The notes: generated by a model from the sequence alone, not told the origin. Positions 11,291 through 20,334 are shown, numbered from the stretch's first letter. The stretch: DNA of 64,000 nucleotides from Bradyrhizobium nanningense (GCF_004114535.1 NZ_LBJC01000025.1:62001-126000); one strand, 5' to 3'. Translations and numbers: made by a program.

Positions 11291-12205
11291 ATGACCGAAC
11301 CCGCTTATGTCGCGGTGGACTGGGGCACCAGCAGTTTTCGCCTGTGGCTGGTCGATCGTGCCGGCGAGGTGCTGGCCGAACGCCGCAGCGATGAAGGCAT
11401 GCTCGCCGCCGCCAAGACCGGCTTTCCCGCCGTGCTGCAATCGCATCTTGCGGCGGTCGAGGCGCCGGATCATCTGCCGGTTCTCGTCTGCGGCATGGCG
11501 GGCGCGAAGACCGGCTGGGTCGAGGCCGGCTATGTCGATACGCCGGCGCCGCTCTCCGCGATTCTGAACCAGGCCGTGCGCGTCCCCGGGCAAGCGCGCG
11601 ACATTCGAATCCTGCCGGGCATCGCGCAGCGCGACGCAAGCGCGCCGGACGTCATGCGCGGCGAGGAAACGCAGCTGCTCGGCGCGCTCGGCTTTGAAGC
11701 CGCCGGCGAGGCGCTGGTCTGCATGCCCGGCACGCATTCGAAATGGGTGCGCGTCCGGAGCGGCATTGTCGAACGTTTCTCCACCTTCATGACCGGCGAG
11801 CTCTTCAGCGTGGTCTCGCGCGAGACCATCCTGTCATTCGCGGTCGCGGGCGCCGACGAGGCCGAGGATGTCGCGAGCTTCAAGGCGGCGGTCAAGGCAG
11901 CGTACGCGGCGCCGGCCTTCGCCGCCAATCTGTTGTTCGGTGCGCGCTCGCGCCAGCTGTTGTTCGGCGGCACGCCGGCCGCGGCGCGCGAAACGCTGTC
12001 GGGCACGTTGATCGGCGTCGAGCTGGCGGCCGGGCTGTCCGGCGCCGTGCCGCAAGCGGGTGTCGCGTTGATTGCCTCGGGGCGGCTCGCGATGCTGTAT
12101 CGGCTGGCTTTCGAGGCGCTGTCGGTGACGATCAGGCCGGTCGATGCGGATGAAGCCGTCCGCCGCGGCCTGTCGATGGCGGCTGCCGCGATCTGGACGA
12201 AGTAG
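11291..12205 (+). CDS. dgoK: 2-dehydro-3-deoxygalactonokinase
   Basis: Phosphorylates 2-dehydro-3-deoxy-D-galactonate with ATP, the kinase step of the De Ley-Doudoroff galactonate pathway. The 304-residue chain starts with the sugar-kinase phosphate-1 motif VAVDWGTSSFRLWLV. It also has DEGM near residue 30, the VLVCGMAGAKTGWVEAGY segment, the RGEETQLLGAL motif and CMPGTHSKWV, all typical of DgoK. The ATG at 11291 starts directly at the conserved N-terminus. The aldolase for its product begins 13 bases after its stop, forming a two-gene operon. No galactonate dehydratase or transporter is present in the window, so the upstream steps must be encoded elsewhere. Confidence 0.93.
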   Translation: MTEPAYVAVDWGTSSFRLWLVDRAGEVLAERRSDEGMLAAAKTGFPAVLQSHLAAVEAPDHLPVLVCGMAGAKTGWVEAGYVDTPAPLSAILNQAVRVPGQARDIRILPGIAQRDASAPDVMRGEETQLLGALGFEAAGEALVCMPGTHSKWVRVRSGIVERFSTFMTGELFSVVSRETILSFAVAGADEAEDVASFKAAVKAAYAAPAFAANLLFGARSRQLLFGGTPAAARETLSGTLIGVELAAGLSGAVPQAGVALIASGRLAMLYRLAFEALSVTIRPVDADEAVRRGLSMAAAAIWTK

Positions 12206-12218
12206 AAGGATTCTTGAG

Positions 12219-12851
12219 ATGAGCGTTCCCTTTCCCTCGATGAAGCGGCCGCTGGTCGCGATTCTGCGCGGCGTCAAGCCGGAGGAGACCGAAGCCATCG
12301 TCGGCGTGCTGATCGAAGCCGGCATGACCGCGATCGAGATCCCCCTGAACTCGCCCGATCCTTTCCGCTCCATCGCAATGGCCGTGAAGCAGGCGCCGCC
12401 AGGCGTGCTGATCGGCGCGGGCACGGTGCTGACCACCGCGGACGTCGATCGTCTCAACGACGTCGGCGGCAGGCTGATGGTCTCGCCGAATGTAGACGCG
12501 CAGGTGCTCGTGCGTGCACATCAATACGCCATGGTCACGCTGCCCGGCGTGTTTTCGCCGACCGAGGCGCTGCTTGCCGCGCGCTCCGGCGCATCGGGCC
12601 TGAAATTCTTTCCGGCGAGCGTGTTAGGTGCCTCCGGTATCGCCGCGATTCGCGCCGTGCTGCCGTCAGGCGTGGTGATCGCCGCCGTCGGCGGGGTCTC
12701 CGATCAGAATTTTGCGGAGTACATCAAAGGCGGCGTGACTGCGTTCGGGCTCGGCTCCAGCCTTTACAAGCCCGGTATGACAGCAGCCGATGTCGCGGTG
12801 CGCGCGAAGGCGACGGTCGAAGCCTATGATCGGGCGATTGCGAAAGGCTGA
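12219..12851 (+). CDS. dgoA: 2-dehydro-3-deoxy-6-phosphogalactonate aldolase
   Basis: A class I KDPG/KDPGal aldolase that splits 2-dehydro-3-deoxy-6-phosphogalactonate into pyruvate and glyceraldehyde 3-phosphate. The 210-residue chain has the family's Glu in TAIEIPLNSP, the Schiff-base lysine in GLKFFPAS and the phosphate-binding AAVGGVSD segment. Pairing with dgoK supports KDPGal rather than KDPG as the substrate. The ATG at 12219 is preferred to upstream in-frame codons that overlap dgoK. This and dgoK are the last two steps of galactose oxidation to central metabolites. Confidence 0.93.
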   Translation: MSVPFPSMKRPLVAILRGVKPEETEAIVGVLIEAGMTAIEIPLNSPDPFRSIAMAVKQAPPGVLIGAGTVLTTADVDRLNDVGGRLMVSPNVDAQVLVRAHQYAMVTLPGVFSPTEALLAARSGASGLKFFPASVLGASGIAAIRAVLPSGVVIAAVGGVSDQNFAEYIKGGVTAFGLGSSLYKPGMTAADVAVRAKATVEAYDRAIAKG

Positions 12852-12969
12852 GCCGGCAATAATCTAGCCGTGAACTCTCATGGCCAGTCGTGCCTCATAT
12901 CGCTGCGATGCTGGGGCCCACGATGCGGCTCGGTTCACCTCTCCGCGTCGGGAGAGGTGAGCGATCGCG

Positions 12970-13335
12970 CTAACTCCGCTTCGCCGACGGCGCCGGCAGC
13001 TGCTCGTGGCGGCGCTGGAAGCGCTGCCAGTACAGCACGCTGCCGATCAGCAGGGCAGGCACGAAGCCAAGCACGATCAGGAAATGCGGCAGCTCCTTCG
13101 GGGAGACGAAGGCGATCGCGATGTCCGAGATCAACCAGAGTGCCGCGAACATCACGGCAAAATCCGTTCGCGGGCAGCGAAGGTAGTAGAACACGGCGGT
13201 GATGATGATCGCGGGGCCGATCGCAACGGCAATCATGACCGCGGTCAGCTCCTTCGGCGTCACCGCGTCGAGCATCATCGAGGCCAGCAGCCAGAGTGCG
13301 GCGAACATGGCGACGATGTCGAGCGGATGCCGCAA
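12970..13335 (-). CDS. Small membrane protein with two tandem homologous halves
   Basis: I do not recognise a named family. The 121-residue chain has four hydrophobic helices arranged as two copies of one unit: MFAALWLLASMMLDAVTPKEL followed by a second helix ending FYYLR, then MFAALWLISDIAIAFVSPKEL followed by a helix ending LYWQR. Each unit is a helix, a short loop with (T/S)PKEL, and a second helix. The tail is basic. The likely start is a TTG at 13335 behind AAAGGT; an ATG a few codons in is the alternative. It lies convergent to dgoA. The function is unknown, and the duplication suggests a pseudo-symmetric membrane unit. Confidence 0.7.
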   Translation of the reverse strand: MRHPLDIVAMFAALWLLASMMLDAVTPKELTAVMIAVAIGPAIIITAVFYYLRCPRTDFAVMFAALWLISDIAIAFVSPKELPHFLIVLGFVPALLIGSVLYWQRFQRRHEQLPAPSAKRS

Positions 13336-13402
13336 TCCAATACCTTTCGCGGGGACGCGCTATCGTTGTGGCCGGAGCCGCGGCCGTCAAGTCAAAATGC
13401 GC

Positions 13403-14311
13403 TTATTCCTCGTCACTTCCCGGCGTCGGGCGCAGCATGAAATGACCGAAGGCGGTGGCGATCGGCTTCTCCGCATCGTCCTGCCAGGCGCGCGCCTCGA
13501 AGGCGACGATGCGACGGCCCTGCTTCACGATCGAGACGTTGGCAAACGTATCGAGCGCGCGGCCGGAGCGTAAATAGTTAACGGTGAGGCCGATCGGCTT
13601 CGGCGGGGCGGCTGTGCCGAGCTCGCGCGCGACGCCCATGACGGCCGTGGTCTCGAGAAAGGCGCCGGTCATGCCGCCGTGGATCGCGGGCAGGATCGGG
13701 TTGCCGATGATTTTTGGCGAGAACGGCATCGTCAGCGTGCCGTCGTCGTTGACGCGGATGCCGAGCCAGCGCGCGAACGGGCTGCGCACGAACGGCCCAT
13801 CGGGATCCTCCGGCGCCTCCAGCGCCGCTATGCCCAGCGCATCCATCCTGCGATCGGCGAGCATGTTGGTGCGGTTGGCGCCGATCATGAAGCAGGCGGT
13901 CGCGGTCGCCACCGGATCGTCCTCGGACTCCTGATAGGCGGTGGCGCGCACGAAGGCGATCGAGCGCGTGGTGCGGTAGCAGACCGAATGCGCCTTGATG
14001 TCGAGCCCCGGCGTTGCCGGCTTCTGGTAGTCGATGCGCAGATCGAGGGTCGCGATCGCGCGCGTGCCGTCGAGCGCAAGCTGCACCGCCATGCCGCAAC
14101 TCTCGTCCAGCATAGCGGTGACGACGCCGCCATGCAGCACGCCGGTCTCGGTGTCGCCGACGAAGACCGGGCGATAGGGCAGGCTCGACCAGGCCTCGGC
14201 GGGCGCAAAGCGGTCGAGCTGCAGCCCGCTGATATGGCCGTAATCGGAGCGGCGGCCCTTGATCGCCTCGGCGAGTTCCTCGAACGGGAGCGTGGTCGAT
14301 ATGGTGCTCAT
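13403..14311 (-). CDS. Tandem hotdog-fold (PaaI-type) acyl-CoA thioesterase
   Basis: The 302-residue protein contains two hotdog domains in a row. The first (about 45-150) carries GVLHGGVVTAMLDESCGMA and the second (about 180-295) carries AIHGGMTGAFLETTAVM, both the PaaI-type HGG helix motif. Double-hotdog chains of this kind hydrolyse acyl-CoA thioesters. The acidic residue after HGG differs between halves (Asp in the first, Glu in the second), so both sites could be active. It is preceded by a 140-base gap and is divergent from the small conserved protein at 14452. The acyl substrate is unknown. Confidence 0.85.
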   Translation of the reverse strand: MSTISTTLPFEELAEAIKGRRSDYGHISGLQLDRFAPAEAWSSLPYRPVFVGDTETGVLHGGVVTAMLDESCGMAVQLALDGTRAIATLDLRIDYQKPATPGLDIKAHSVCYRTTRSIAFVRATAYQESEDDPVATATACFMIGANRTNMLADRRMDALGIAALEAPEDPDGPFVRSPFARWLGIRVNDDGTLTMPFSPKIIGNPILPAIHGGMTGAFLETTAVMGVARELGTAAPPKPIGLTVNYLRSGRALDTFANVSIVKQGRRIVAFEARAWQDDAEKPIATAFGHFMLRPTPGSDEE

Positions 14312-14400
14312 GGGGACGTTCTAGACCAGTGTCGGGCGCCGCGCAAAACCCCCGGATAGATCCCCGCACGGCAGGCGGTTTGGCCTCGACAGAGCGGGCC

Positions 14401-14423
14401 GAAGCGCCGATGGTGGGCGCTTC
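14401..14423 (+). promoter_or_regulatory. Hairpin in the 5' leader of the 14452 gene
   Basis: GAAGCGCC and GGCGCTTC form a perfect 8-bp stem with a 7-base loop, ending about 18 bases before the AAGGAG ribosome site of the next gene. It could affect translation or mRNA stability. It could equally be part of the promoter region of the divergent gene. Confidence 0.4.
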
Positions 14424-14451
14424 GTTCGTCGATGAACTGTAAGGAGCGCCC

Positions 14452-14772
14452 ATGGCCGACCCCGAAACGCCCGCCGCCAATCAGGGGCCCGTCACCATTT
14501 CGAGCTCCAGCTCTGAGCGGGCGCCGATCATCTATTTCGACGGCGCGTCCTGCTTCGGCCATCACAACGGCGCGATCCAGATCGAGCTTGCCGCGAACCT
14601 CTTGATGCCGGTCGGTGCCGCCGTCAGGGTCGACGTGGTCCAGACCGCGCACTTGCGTTGCAGCGTCGCCGCGGCGCTGGCATTGCGCGAAGCGCTCGAC
14701 AAGGCGCTGGCTATGTACCAGCAAGGCCAGAAGCAGCCGGTGGCGGAGGAGATACCGGCGGTGAAGAACTGA
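14452..14772 (+). CDS. Conserved hypothetical protein, 106 residues
   Basis: The function is not recognised. It has a strong ribosome site (AAGGAG, 5 bases before ATG), a disordered Ser-rich start, then a compact domain with APIIYFDGA and FGHHNGAIQIELAANLL, ending in a helix LREALDKALAMYQQ. The pattern (beta strands about a small protein surface followed by an alanine-rich helix with a conserved basic residue) resembles the short DUF3467-like proteins, but I cannot confirm that. No signal peptide or membrane helix, so probably cytosolic. Confidence 0.75.
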   Translation: MADPETPAANQGPVTISSSSSERAPIIYFDGASCFGHHNGAIQIELAANLLMPVGAAVRVDVVQTAHLRCSVAAALALREALDKALAMYQQGQKQPVAEEIPAVKN

Positions 14773-14803
14773 GATCGGCGTTTCGGAGCTGGTGTTCGGT
14801 CTT

Positions 14804-14915
14804 CATGGTTCGAGACGACCGCTTCGCGGTCTCCTCACCATGAGGGTCTGACATCTCGCCGCGAAACCAGACCTCATCCTGAGGAGTCTGCCAAAGCGGG
14901 CGTCTCGAAGGATGG
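14804..14915. repeat. Intergenic palindromic repeat with CATGGTTCGAGACG ends
   Basis: About 112 bases with near-complementary ends (CATGGTTCGAGACG and CGTCTCGAAGGATGG) and inner CCTCATCCTGAGGAG and CTCACCATGAGGG palindromes. It fills the gap between the 14452 gene and the convergent amidase. I see only one copy in this window, but the composite palindrome structure matches the other repeat families here. Confidence 0.65.
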
Positions 14916-14953
14916 CCGCAAGCGTGGGGCCTTACGAAATCGACAGGCCCGCC

Positions 14954-16423
14954 TCAGCCCACATGCACCTTCGGTTTCTTGCCGCCGTTCCACTTGCCGT
15001 CGAGCGCGCGCTCGATCTGGGCGGCGAGTTGCAGCAGCAGGCCGTCATTGGCCTGCTTGGCGATCGCTTGGATGCCGAGCGGCAGGCCGTGGTCCTGCGT
15101 GGCCATTGGTATCGAGATCGCGGGCATGCCGCAGAGGTTGGCGAGCGGCGTGAAGGCGAAGAAGCGCCAGAGATTGCCGAACCAGTCGAGCACATCGGGA
15201 TTGTCGGAGATGGTGAGGTATTCCCTGGTGCCGACCTTCGGCGTCGGCAGCGCGGTGATCGGCGTCAGGATCACGTCCCACTGCTCGAAGAAGGCACCGA
15301 AGCCGCGCGAGGTGGTGTTGAACACGCCCTGCATCTTCGCCCGCTCGGCGAAGCTGGTGTGCCGGCCGGCTTCCCAGATGCGGATGTTCATCGGCTCGAT
15401 CAGATCTTCCGGCGGCTTTTCCAACCCGCGCGCGGCGAGCATGTTGGAGATCACCACCGCGAAATTCGAGATGTAGCAGGTGGTCTGCGCGGCGAAGGCG
15501 GCGGGCAGGTCAATCTCGGGCAGGGCGTAGTCGACGTGATGGCCGAGGCCTTCGAGGAAGCGGCCGGCCTTCGCCAGCTCGGCGGCGATCTCGGGCGTTG
15601 CCGTGTAGTCGCCCCAGGTATGGGACAGCGCGATGCGCAGCTTGCCGGGATCGCGCTTGATCATCTCGGAATAGGGCTGCGCCGTGGTCCAGAACGGCAT
15701 GAACTCGCCGGGCGCAGGTCCCCTCGCATGATCGACGAAGGCGGCGGTGTCGCGCACGCTGCGCGACTGACAGCCCTGGATTGAGACGAGGCCGGTGAGG
15801 TCGGACATGTGCGGCGCGAGCGAGAAGACGCCGCGCGAAACCTTCAGCCCGATGTTGCCGTTGACGCCGGCGGGAATGCGGATCGAGCCGCCGCCGTCGG
15901 TCGCGTGTGCGATCGGCACCACGCCGGCTGCTACCATCGCGGCGCTGCCCGCCGACGAGCCGCAGGTGGTGTAGTCGGTGTTCCAGGGATTGCGGGTGAC
16001 GTAGACGGCGGGATTATCGGCGGAACTGCACACGCCGAATTCCGGGGTCGTGGTGCGGCCGATCAGGTTCAGCCCGGCCTGGCGGAATTTGCCGGTCAGG
16101 AAGGTGTCGGCGCCGGCGCGATTGCCGCGCATCAAGAGCGAGCCCATTTCCTGCAGCCGGCCCTTCATGGTCGGCCCGAGGTCCTTCATCAGGAACGGCA
16201 GGCCGGCGAAGGAACCTGCGAGATTGGCGCCGTCCTTGGCGGGGTCGGCGATCACGTCCTCGAATAGTTCGACCACGCCCGACAGCGCCGGATTGACCTT
16301 GGCGACGCCCGCGGCAGCCTGCCGCGCCAGCTCCTTCGCCGTCAGCTCGCCCTTGCGGACGCGCCCCGCCAACGCGACGCCATCGTGCTGCGCCCATTCC
16401 GTCCAGCTCATCGGCAAAGTCAT
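14954..16423 (-). CDS. Amidase-signature hydrolase
   Basis: A 489-residue amidase-signature enzyme hydrolysing a C-N amide bond. The Ser-cisSer-Lys triad is in place: Lys in PFLMKDLG (about residue 81), the cis-Ser in TTCGSSAGSAAMVAAG (about 157), and the nucleophile in TDGGGSIRIPA (about 181). Sequence texture is closest to the 6-aminohexanoate-cyclic-dimer hydrolase/generic amidase branch. It lies 129 bases downstream of a ring-opening amidohydrolase on the same strand. By analogy with the cyanuric acid and barbiturate pathways, where amidase-signature enzymes act on the ring-opened product, it may hydrolyse a carboxybiuret-, biuret- or ureidomalonate-like intermediate. No AtzG-like small partner is present. 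The substrate is inferred only from context. Confidence 0.88.
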   Translation of the reverse strand: MTLPMSWTEWAQHDGVALAGRVRKGELTAKELARQAAAGVAKVNPALSGVVELFEDVIADPAKDGANLAGSFAGLPFLMKDLGPTMKGRLQEMGSLLMRGNRAGADTFLTGKFRQAGLNLIGRTTTPEFGVCSSADNPAVYVTRNPWNTDYTTCGSSAGSAAMVAAGVVPIAHATDGGGSIRIPAGVNGNIGLKVSRGVFSLAPHMSDLTGLVSIQGCQSRSVRDTAAFVDHARGPAPGEFMPFWTTAQPYSEMIKRDPGKLRIALSHTWGDYTATPEIAAELAKAGRFLEGLGHHVDYALPEIDLPAAFAAQTTCYISNFAVVISNMLAARGLEKPPEDLIEPMNIRIWEAGRHTSFAERAKMQGVFNTTSRGFGAFFEQWDVILTPITALPTPKVGTREYLTISDNPDVLDWFGNLWRFFAFTPLANLCGMPAISIPMATQDHGLPLGIQAIAKQANDGLLLQLAAQIERALDGKWNGGKKPKVHVG

Positions 16424-16552
16424 GACGTCAAAATCCCCTTAAGGTGCTGCCCCACCTTTTTCGCAAGGGACCGCCTGAATCAACCGAGCCGGCGCGAGGG
16501 GCAGGGTTGCGCGGGGCGGACAGGTCGGAAGACCCCCGAAATGCCGCTCGTC

Positions 16553-17665
16553 TCAATCCGACAGTCGCGCGATCGCCGCAACCGGGCCGCCGCCCGGCGG
16601 GCCCTGGTGCTCGGCGCCGCCGGACACGTAGACAGCCCCGGTACCGGCAAGGCCAGCGATCAGGCCGCCGACCGCGGCGCGGGCATGGCGTGTCGCGCTG
16701 ATGTCGGTATCTTCGAGCATGATATGGCGAAAGCCACGCACGCTGCCGTCAGGCGAGGCCTCCGCCTTGGCGAAGATGTTGACGAGTTCGCGGCCCTTCT
16801 TTGCTTGCGGCGCGAAACCGAGTCCGACGCTTTCCAGCGCTGCGATCACCGCGGCGGCGTCGATGGCATCGCTCATCACGGCATGCCCGATCTCGAACGC
16901 GCTCACTGAGGATGCCGAATTGCCGAGCACGATGACGACGTTGTGCATCAGCTCGATGCCGGACGATGTGGAGGCGACCTTCGAGAACAGGTCGTCGCGC
17001 CGCAGCACGTCCTCGTCGCGGACGTCAGGCGCGATCTCGCCGAGCGCGACGGCGACGCCGAGCGCGGAGGCACCGCGGGAATAGGCCATCGAGGCGTAGG
17101 CGCTTGTCGTCGCCGTTTTGTTGCCGCGCGCACCGGCGGCTTCGACGCGATCACTGGTGAGCAGCGGGCATTTGATCTGCACGAAATGGACGTCGGCAGG
17201 ACCAGGGATGCCGGCATCCGCCATCGCGGCCTTTACCGCTTTCGCGGTCTGCGCGATCTGTGGCGAGCGACCGAGCTCCTCGGGCGGGAAGTCGCGTGTC
17301 TGCGCTATGCCGATGCTCAGGCGCTTGCCGCTCATGCCCGCCGGCCGCCCCTCAACCTCGCGCCGCGTGAATACCGTGATGTGCGGGCTGAGCACGCCCT
17401 CGGTGCCGCCGGACATCACGAAGGCGATGCGTTGCTCGACCTCCTCCGGGGACAGACCGAGCCGCGGTGCCAGCGCAGCACACAGTGCAGCAACGGCATA
17501 TTCCCTCGTGAAATCGTTGACGCCGCCATTTCCCTCGGTCTTGCCGAGGATGGCGAGGATCGATTTGGGATCGATCGCGCCGGAGCCGATCATGCTCATG
17601 AGGCCGGAGACGTCGCCGGGGCCGGTGGTAGCGACCTTGAAGACGCCGACTGATGTTGTCCGCAT
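16553..17665 (-). CDS. Ring-opening amidohydrolase (cyanuric acid amidohydrolase / barbiturase family)
   Basis: A 370-residue member of the small AtzD/TrzD/barbiturase family, which opens cyanuric acid or barbiturate rings. The fold is three repeated domains each giving a Lys-Ser pair. I see Lys in ILGKTEGNG (about 42), VQIKCPLLTSD (about 156) and IFAKAEAS (about 285), and serines in VMSGGTEGVLSPH, VASTSSGIEL and GAVYVSGGAEHQGPPGGGP. The start at 17665 follows GAGGA. The frame is open much further upstream, but that is antisense to tex. A 130-base gap separates it from the downstream amidase. I cannot decide from the sequence between cyanurate and barbiturate as the substrate. Confidence 0.9.
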   Translation of the reverse strand: MRTTSVGVFKVATTGPGDVSGLMSMIGSGAIDPKSILAILGKTEGNGGVNDFTREYAVAALCAALAPRLGLSPEEVEQRIAFVMSGGTEGVLSPHITVFTRREVEGRPAGMSGKRLSIGIAQTRDFPPEELGRSPQIAQTAKAVKAAMADAGIPGPADVHFVQIKCPLLTSDRVEAAGARGNKTATTSAYASMAYSRGASALGVAVALGEIAPDVRDEDVLRRDDLFSKVASTSSGIELMHNVVIVLGNSASSVSAFEIGHAVMSDAIDAAAVIAALESVGLGFAPQAKKGRELVNIFAKAEASPDGSVRGFRHIMLEDTDISATRHARAAVGGLIAGLAGTGAVYVSGGAEHQGPPGGGPVAAIARLSD

Positions 17666-17962
17666 GAATGGTCCTCGTGTGGAGTTCAGTGGCCCGGCGG
17701 TGCAAACAGCCGTTGAACTGGCGTGTATGTCAATCCCTACCGTCGTCCTGACATCCGCCAGAAGGACAAGAGGAAAGAGCCTTCGCACCAGAACGTCCGC
17801 CGCCCCCACGAATGTGGCGAGATCGCATCGGTTCAATAAAAAAATCCTCTGTCGACGGTCCCCCGCCGCACCTTGATGAATCAACCCCGGTTGGTCCATA
17901 AGCGGCGTCCCGTGGCCGGTGCTTCGCTGCCGCACGGCGGGCTTGGATAGAGGGATTCTCGC

Positions 17963-20296
17963 GTGGCAAATATCAACCAGAAAATTGCGCAGGAGCTTGG
18001 GGTTCGGGCCGAGCAGGTCGAGGCGGCGGTGACGCTGCTCGACGGCGGCGCCACGGTTCCCTTCATCGCGCGCTACCGCAAGGAAGCGACCGGTGCGCTC
18101 GACGACGCGCAATTGCGCACCCTGGAGGAGCGCCTGGGCTACCTGCGTGAGCTCGAGGACCGCCGCAAGGCCATCCTCGAATCGGTCCGCGAGCAGGGCA
18201 AGCTCGATGCCGCCCTCGAAGCCTCCATTCTCGCCGCCGACAGCAAGGCGCGCCTCGAAGACATCTATCTGCCGTTCAAGCCGAAGCGCCGCACCAAGGC
18301 GGAGATTGCCAAGGAGGCCGGCCTCGAGCCGCTCGCCAACCAGCTGATGGCGGAGCCCACCAACGATCCGAAAGTCGTGGCCGAAGGCTTCGTCAATGCC
18401 GAGAAGGGCGTTGCGGATGTCGCCGCGGCGCTCGACGGCGCCCGCGCCATCCTGGTCGAGCGTTTCGACGAGGACGCCGATTTGATCGGCGCATTGCGCG
18501 AGGAGATGTGGACCAATGCGCGGATGGCCTCCACCGTGCGTCAGGGTAAGAAGACCGAAGGCGAAAAGTTCGCCGACTATTTCGATTTCTCGGAGCCGCT
18601 GACCAAGCTGCCGTCGCACCGCATTCTCGCGATGTTCCGCGGCGAGAAGGAAGAGATCCTCGACCTGCAGATCCAGGCGGAGGAGGCGCCGCCCCCGGGC
18701 GTGCCCGGCGCCTATGAATTGAAGATCATGAAGCGGTTCGGCATCGCCGACCTCAAGCGCGCCGGCGACCGTTGGCTGATCGACACCGTGCGCTGGGCCT
18801 GGCGCACCAAGATCCAGGTGCATCTCAACATCGACCTGCGCATGCGGCTATGGAATGCGGCCGAGACCGAGGCGGTGCGGGTGTTCGCCTCCAACCTGCG
18901 CGACCTCTTGCTGGCCGCGCCCGCCGGCACCCGGGTCACCATGGGGCTCGATCCTGGCTACCGCACCGGCGTCAAGGTCGCCGTCACCGACGCGACCGGC
19001 AAGGTGGTCGATACCGCCGTGATCTATCCGCACGAGCCGCAGCGGCAGTGGAACGAGTCGCTGGCGACGCTCGGCCGGCTGGCGATGAAGCACCGCGTCG
19101 AACTGATCGCGATCGGCAACGGCACCGCCTCGCGCGAGACCGACAAGCTCGCGGCCGACCTCGTCAAGGGCCTGGCCGAGCTGAAGATGTCCAAGATCGT
19201 GGTGTCGGAAGCCGGCGCCTCGGTCTATTCGGCCTCCGCCTTCGCCTCGGAGGAATTGCCCGGCCTCGACGTCACCCTGCGCGGCGCGGTCTCGATCGCG
19301 CGCCGGCTGCAGGATCCGCTTGCCGAGCTCGTCAAGATCGAGCCCAAGGCGATCGGCGTCGGCCAGTACCAGCATGACCTCGGCCAGGCCAAGCTCGCCA
19401 AGTCGCTCGATGCCGTGGTCGAAGATTGCGTGAACGCCGTCGGCGTCGACGTCAACACCGCATCCGCACCGCTGCTCGCCCGCGTGTCGGGCGTCGGCTC
19501 CGGCCTTGCGCAGAGCATCGTGGCGCACCGCGACGCCAACGGCCCGTTCAAGTCGCGCAAGGCGCTGAAGGACGTGCCGCGGCTTGGCCCGAAGGCGTTC
19601 GAGCAGTGCGCTGGCTTCCTGCGCATTCTCGGCGGCGAGGATCCGCTCGATGCCTCCGGCGTGCATCCCGAGGCCTATCCGGTGGTCCGCCGCATCCTCG
19701 CGGCCACCAAGAGCGACATCAAGGCGCTGATCGGCTCTAGCGAGATCGTGCGCACCTTGAAGCCGAAGGATTTCGTCGACGAGACCTTCGGTCTGCCGAC
19801 CGTCACCGACATTCTGCGCGAGCTCGAAAAGCCCGGTCGCGACCCGCGTCCGGCGTTCAAGGCCGCGGTGTTCAAGGAGGGCGTCGAGGAGATCAAGCAC
19901 CTCCAGAAGGGCATGATCCTCGAGGGCACCGTGACCAATGTTGCCGCGTTCGGCGCCTTCGTCGACATCGGCGTGCACCAGGACGGCCTCGTACACATCT
20001 CGGCGATGTCCAAGACCTACATCAAGGATCCGCGCGAGGTGGTGAAGCCCGGCGACATCGTCAAGGTGAAGGTGCTGGACTTCGAGGTCGCGCGCAAGCG
20101 GATCTCGCTGACGCTGCGCCTCGACGACGAGGTCGGGCCCAAGAAGGACGCCCCCGGCATGCAGCGCGACAACACGCGCAACAGCGCGCGGATGACATCG
20201 TCAGCGCCGCGCAAGCAGGAATCGTCCGGCGGCGGCGGGGCGCTCGCCGAGGCGATGCGCCGCGCTGCCGAGAAGAACGGCGGCAAGCGGGCGTAG
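17963..20296 (+). CDS. tex: Tex family RNA-binding transcription accessory protein
   Basis: A 777-residue Tex protein, a conserved nucleic-acid-binding factor linked to transcription. Domains in order: an N-terminal helical region, a YqgF/RuvC-like domain (about 325-450, starting MGLDPGYRTGVKVAV), tandem helix-hairpin-helix units (about 490-565, SGVGSGLAQSIVAHRD), and a C-terminal S1 domain (about 650-720, GMILEGTVTNVAAFGAFVDIGVHQDGLVH). A disordered Gly/Lys tail follows. Translation starts at a GTG (17963) behind AGAGGG. The 297-base gap upstream, shared with the divergent amidohydrolase, holds no other gene I can support and must contain both promoters. Confidence 0.95.
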   Translation: MANINQKIAQELGVRAEQVEAAVTLLDGGATVPFIARYRKEATGALDDAQLRTLEERLGYLRELEDRRKAILESVREQGKLDAALEASILAADSKARLEDIYLPFKPKRRTKAEIAKEAGLEPLANQLMAEPTNDPKVVAEGFVNAEKGVADVAAALDGARAILVERFDEDADLIGALREEMWTNARMASTVRQGKKTEGEKFADYFDFSEPLTKLPSHRILAMFRGEKEEILDLQIQAEEAPPPGVPGAYELKIMKRFGIADLKRAGDRWLIDTVRWAWRTKIQVHLNIDLRMRLWNAAETEAVRVFASNLRDLLLAAPAGTRVTMGLDPGYRTGVKVAVTDATGKVVDTAVIYPHEPQRQWNESLATLGRLAMKHRVELIAIGNGTASRETDKLAADLVKGLAELKMSKIVVSEAGASVYSASAFASEELPGLDVTLRGAVSIARRLQDPLAELVKIEPKAIGVGQYQHDLGQAKLAKSLDAVVEDCVNAVGVDVNTASAPLLARVSGVGSGLAQSIVAHRDANGPFKSRKALKDVPRLGPKAFEQCAGFLRILGGEDPLDASGVHPEAYPVVRRILAATKSDIKALIGSSEIVRTLKPKDFVDETFGLPTVTDILRELEKPGRDPRPAFKAAVFKEGVEEIKHLQKGMILEGTVTNVAAFGAFVDIGVHQDGLVHISAMSKTYIKDPREVVKPGDIVKVKVLDFEVARKRISLTLRLDDEVGPKKDAPGMQRDNTRNSARMTSSAPRKQESSGGGGALAEAMRRAAEKNGGKRA

Positions 20297-20304
20297 TCTT
20301 CTTA

Positions 20305-20334
20305 ACCTCTCCCCGCCCTTCTGCGGGGAGAGGT
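20305..20334. repeat. Perfect hairpin ACCTCTCCCCGC / GCGGGGAGAGGT after tex
   Basis: 12-bp perfect arms with a 6-base loop starting 9 bases after the tex stop. It may act as a transcript end or 3' stabiliser, though the T-run of a classic terminator is missing. Confidence 0.7.

Noticed and set aside
16553..18823. Extended 756-codon frame for the ring-opening amidohydrolase
   Set aside because: The upstream half is antisense to tex and has no family similarity. The domain begins at MRTTSVGVFK with a ribosome site at 17665.
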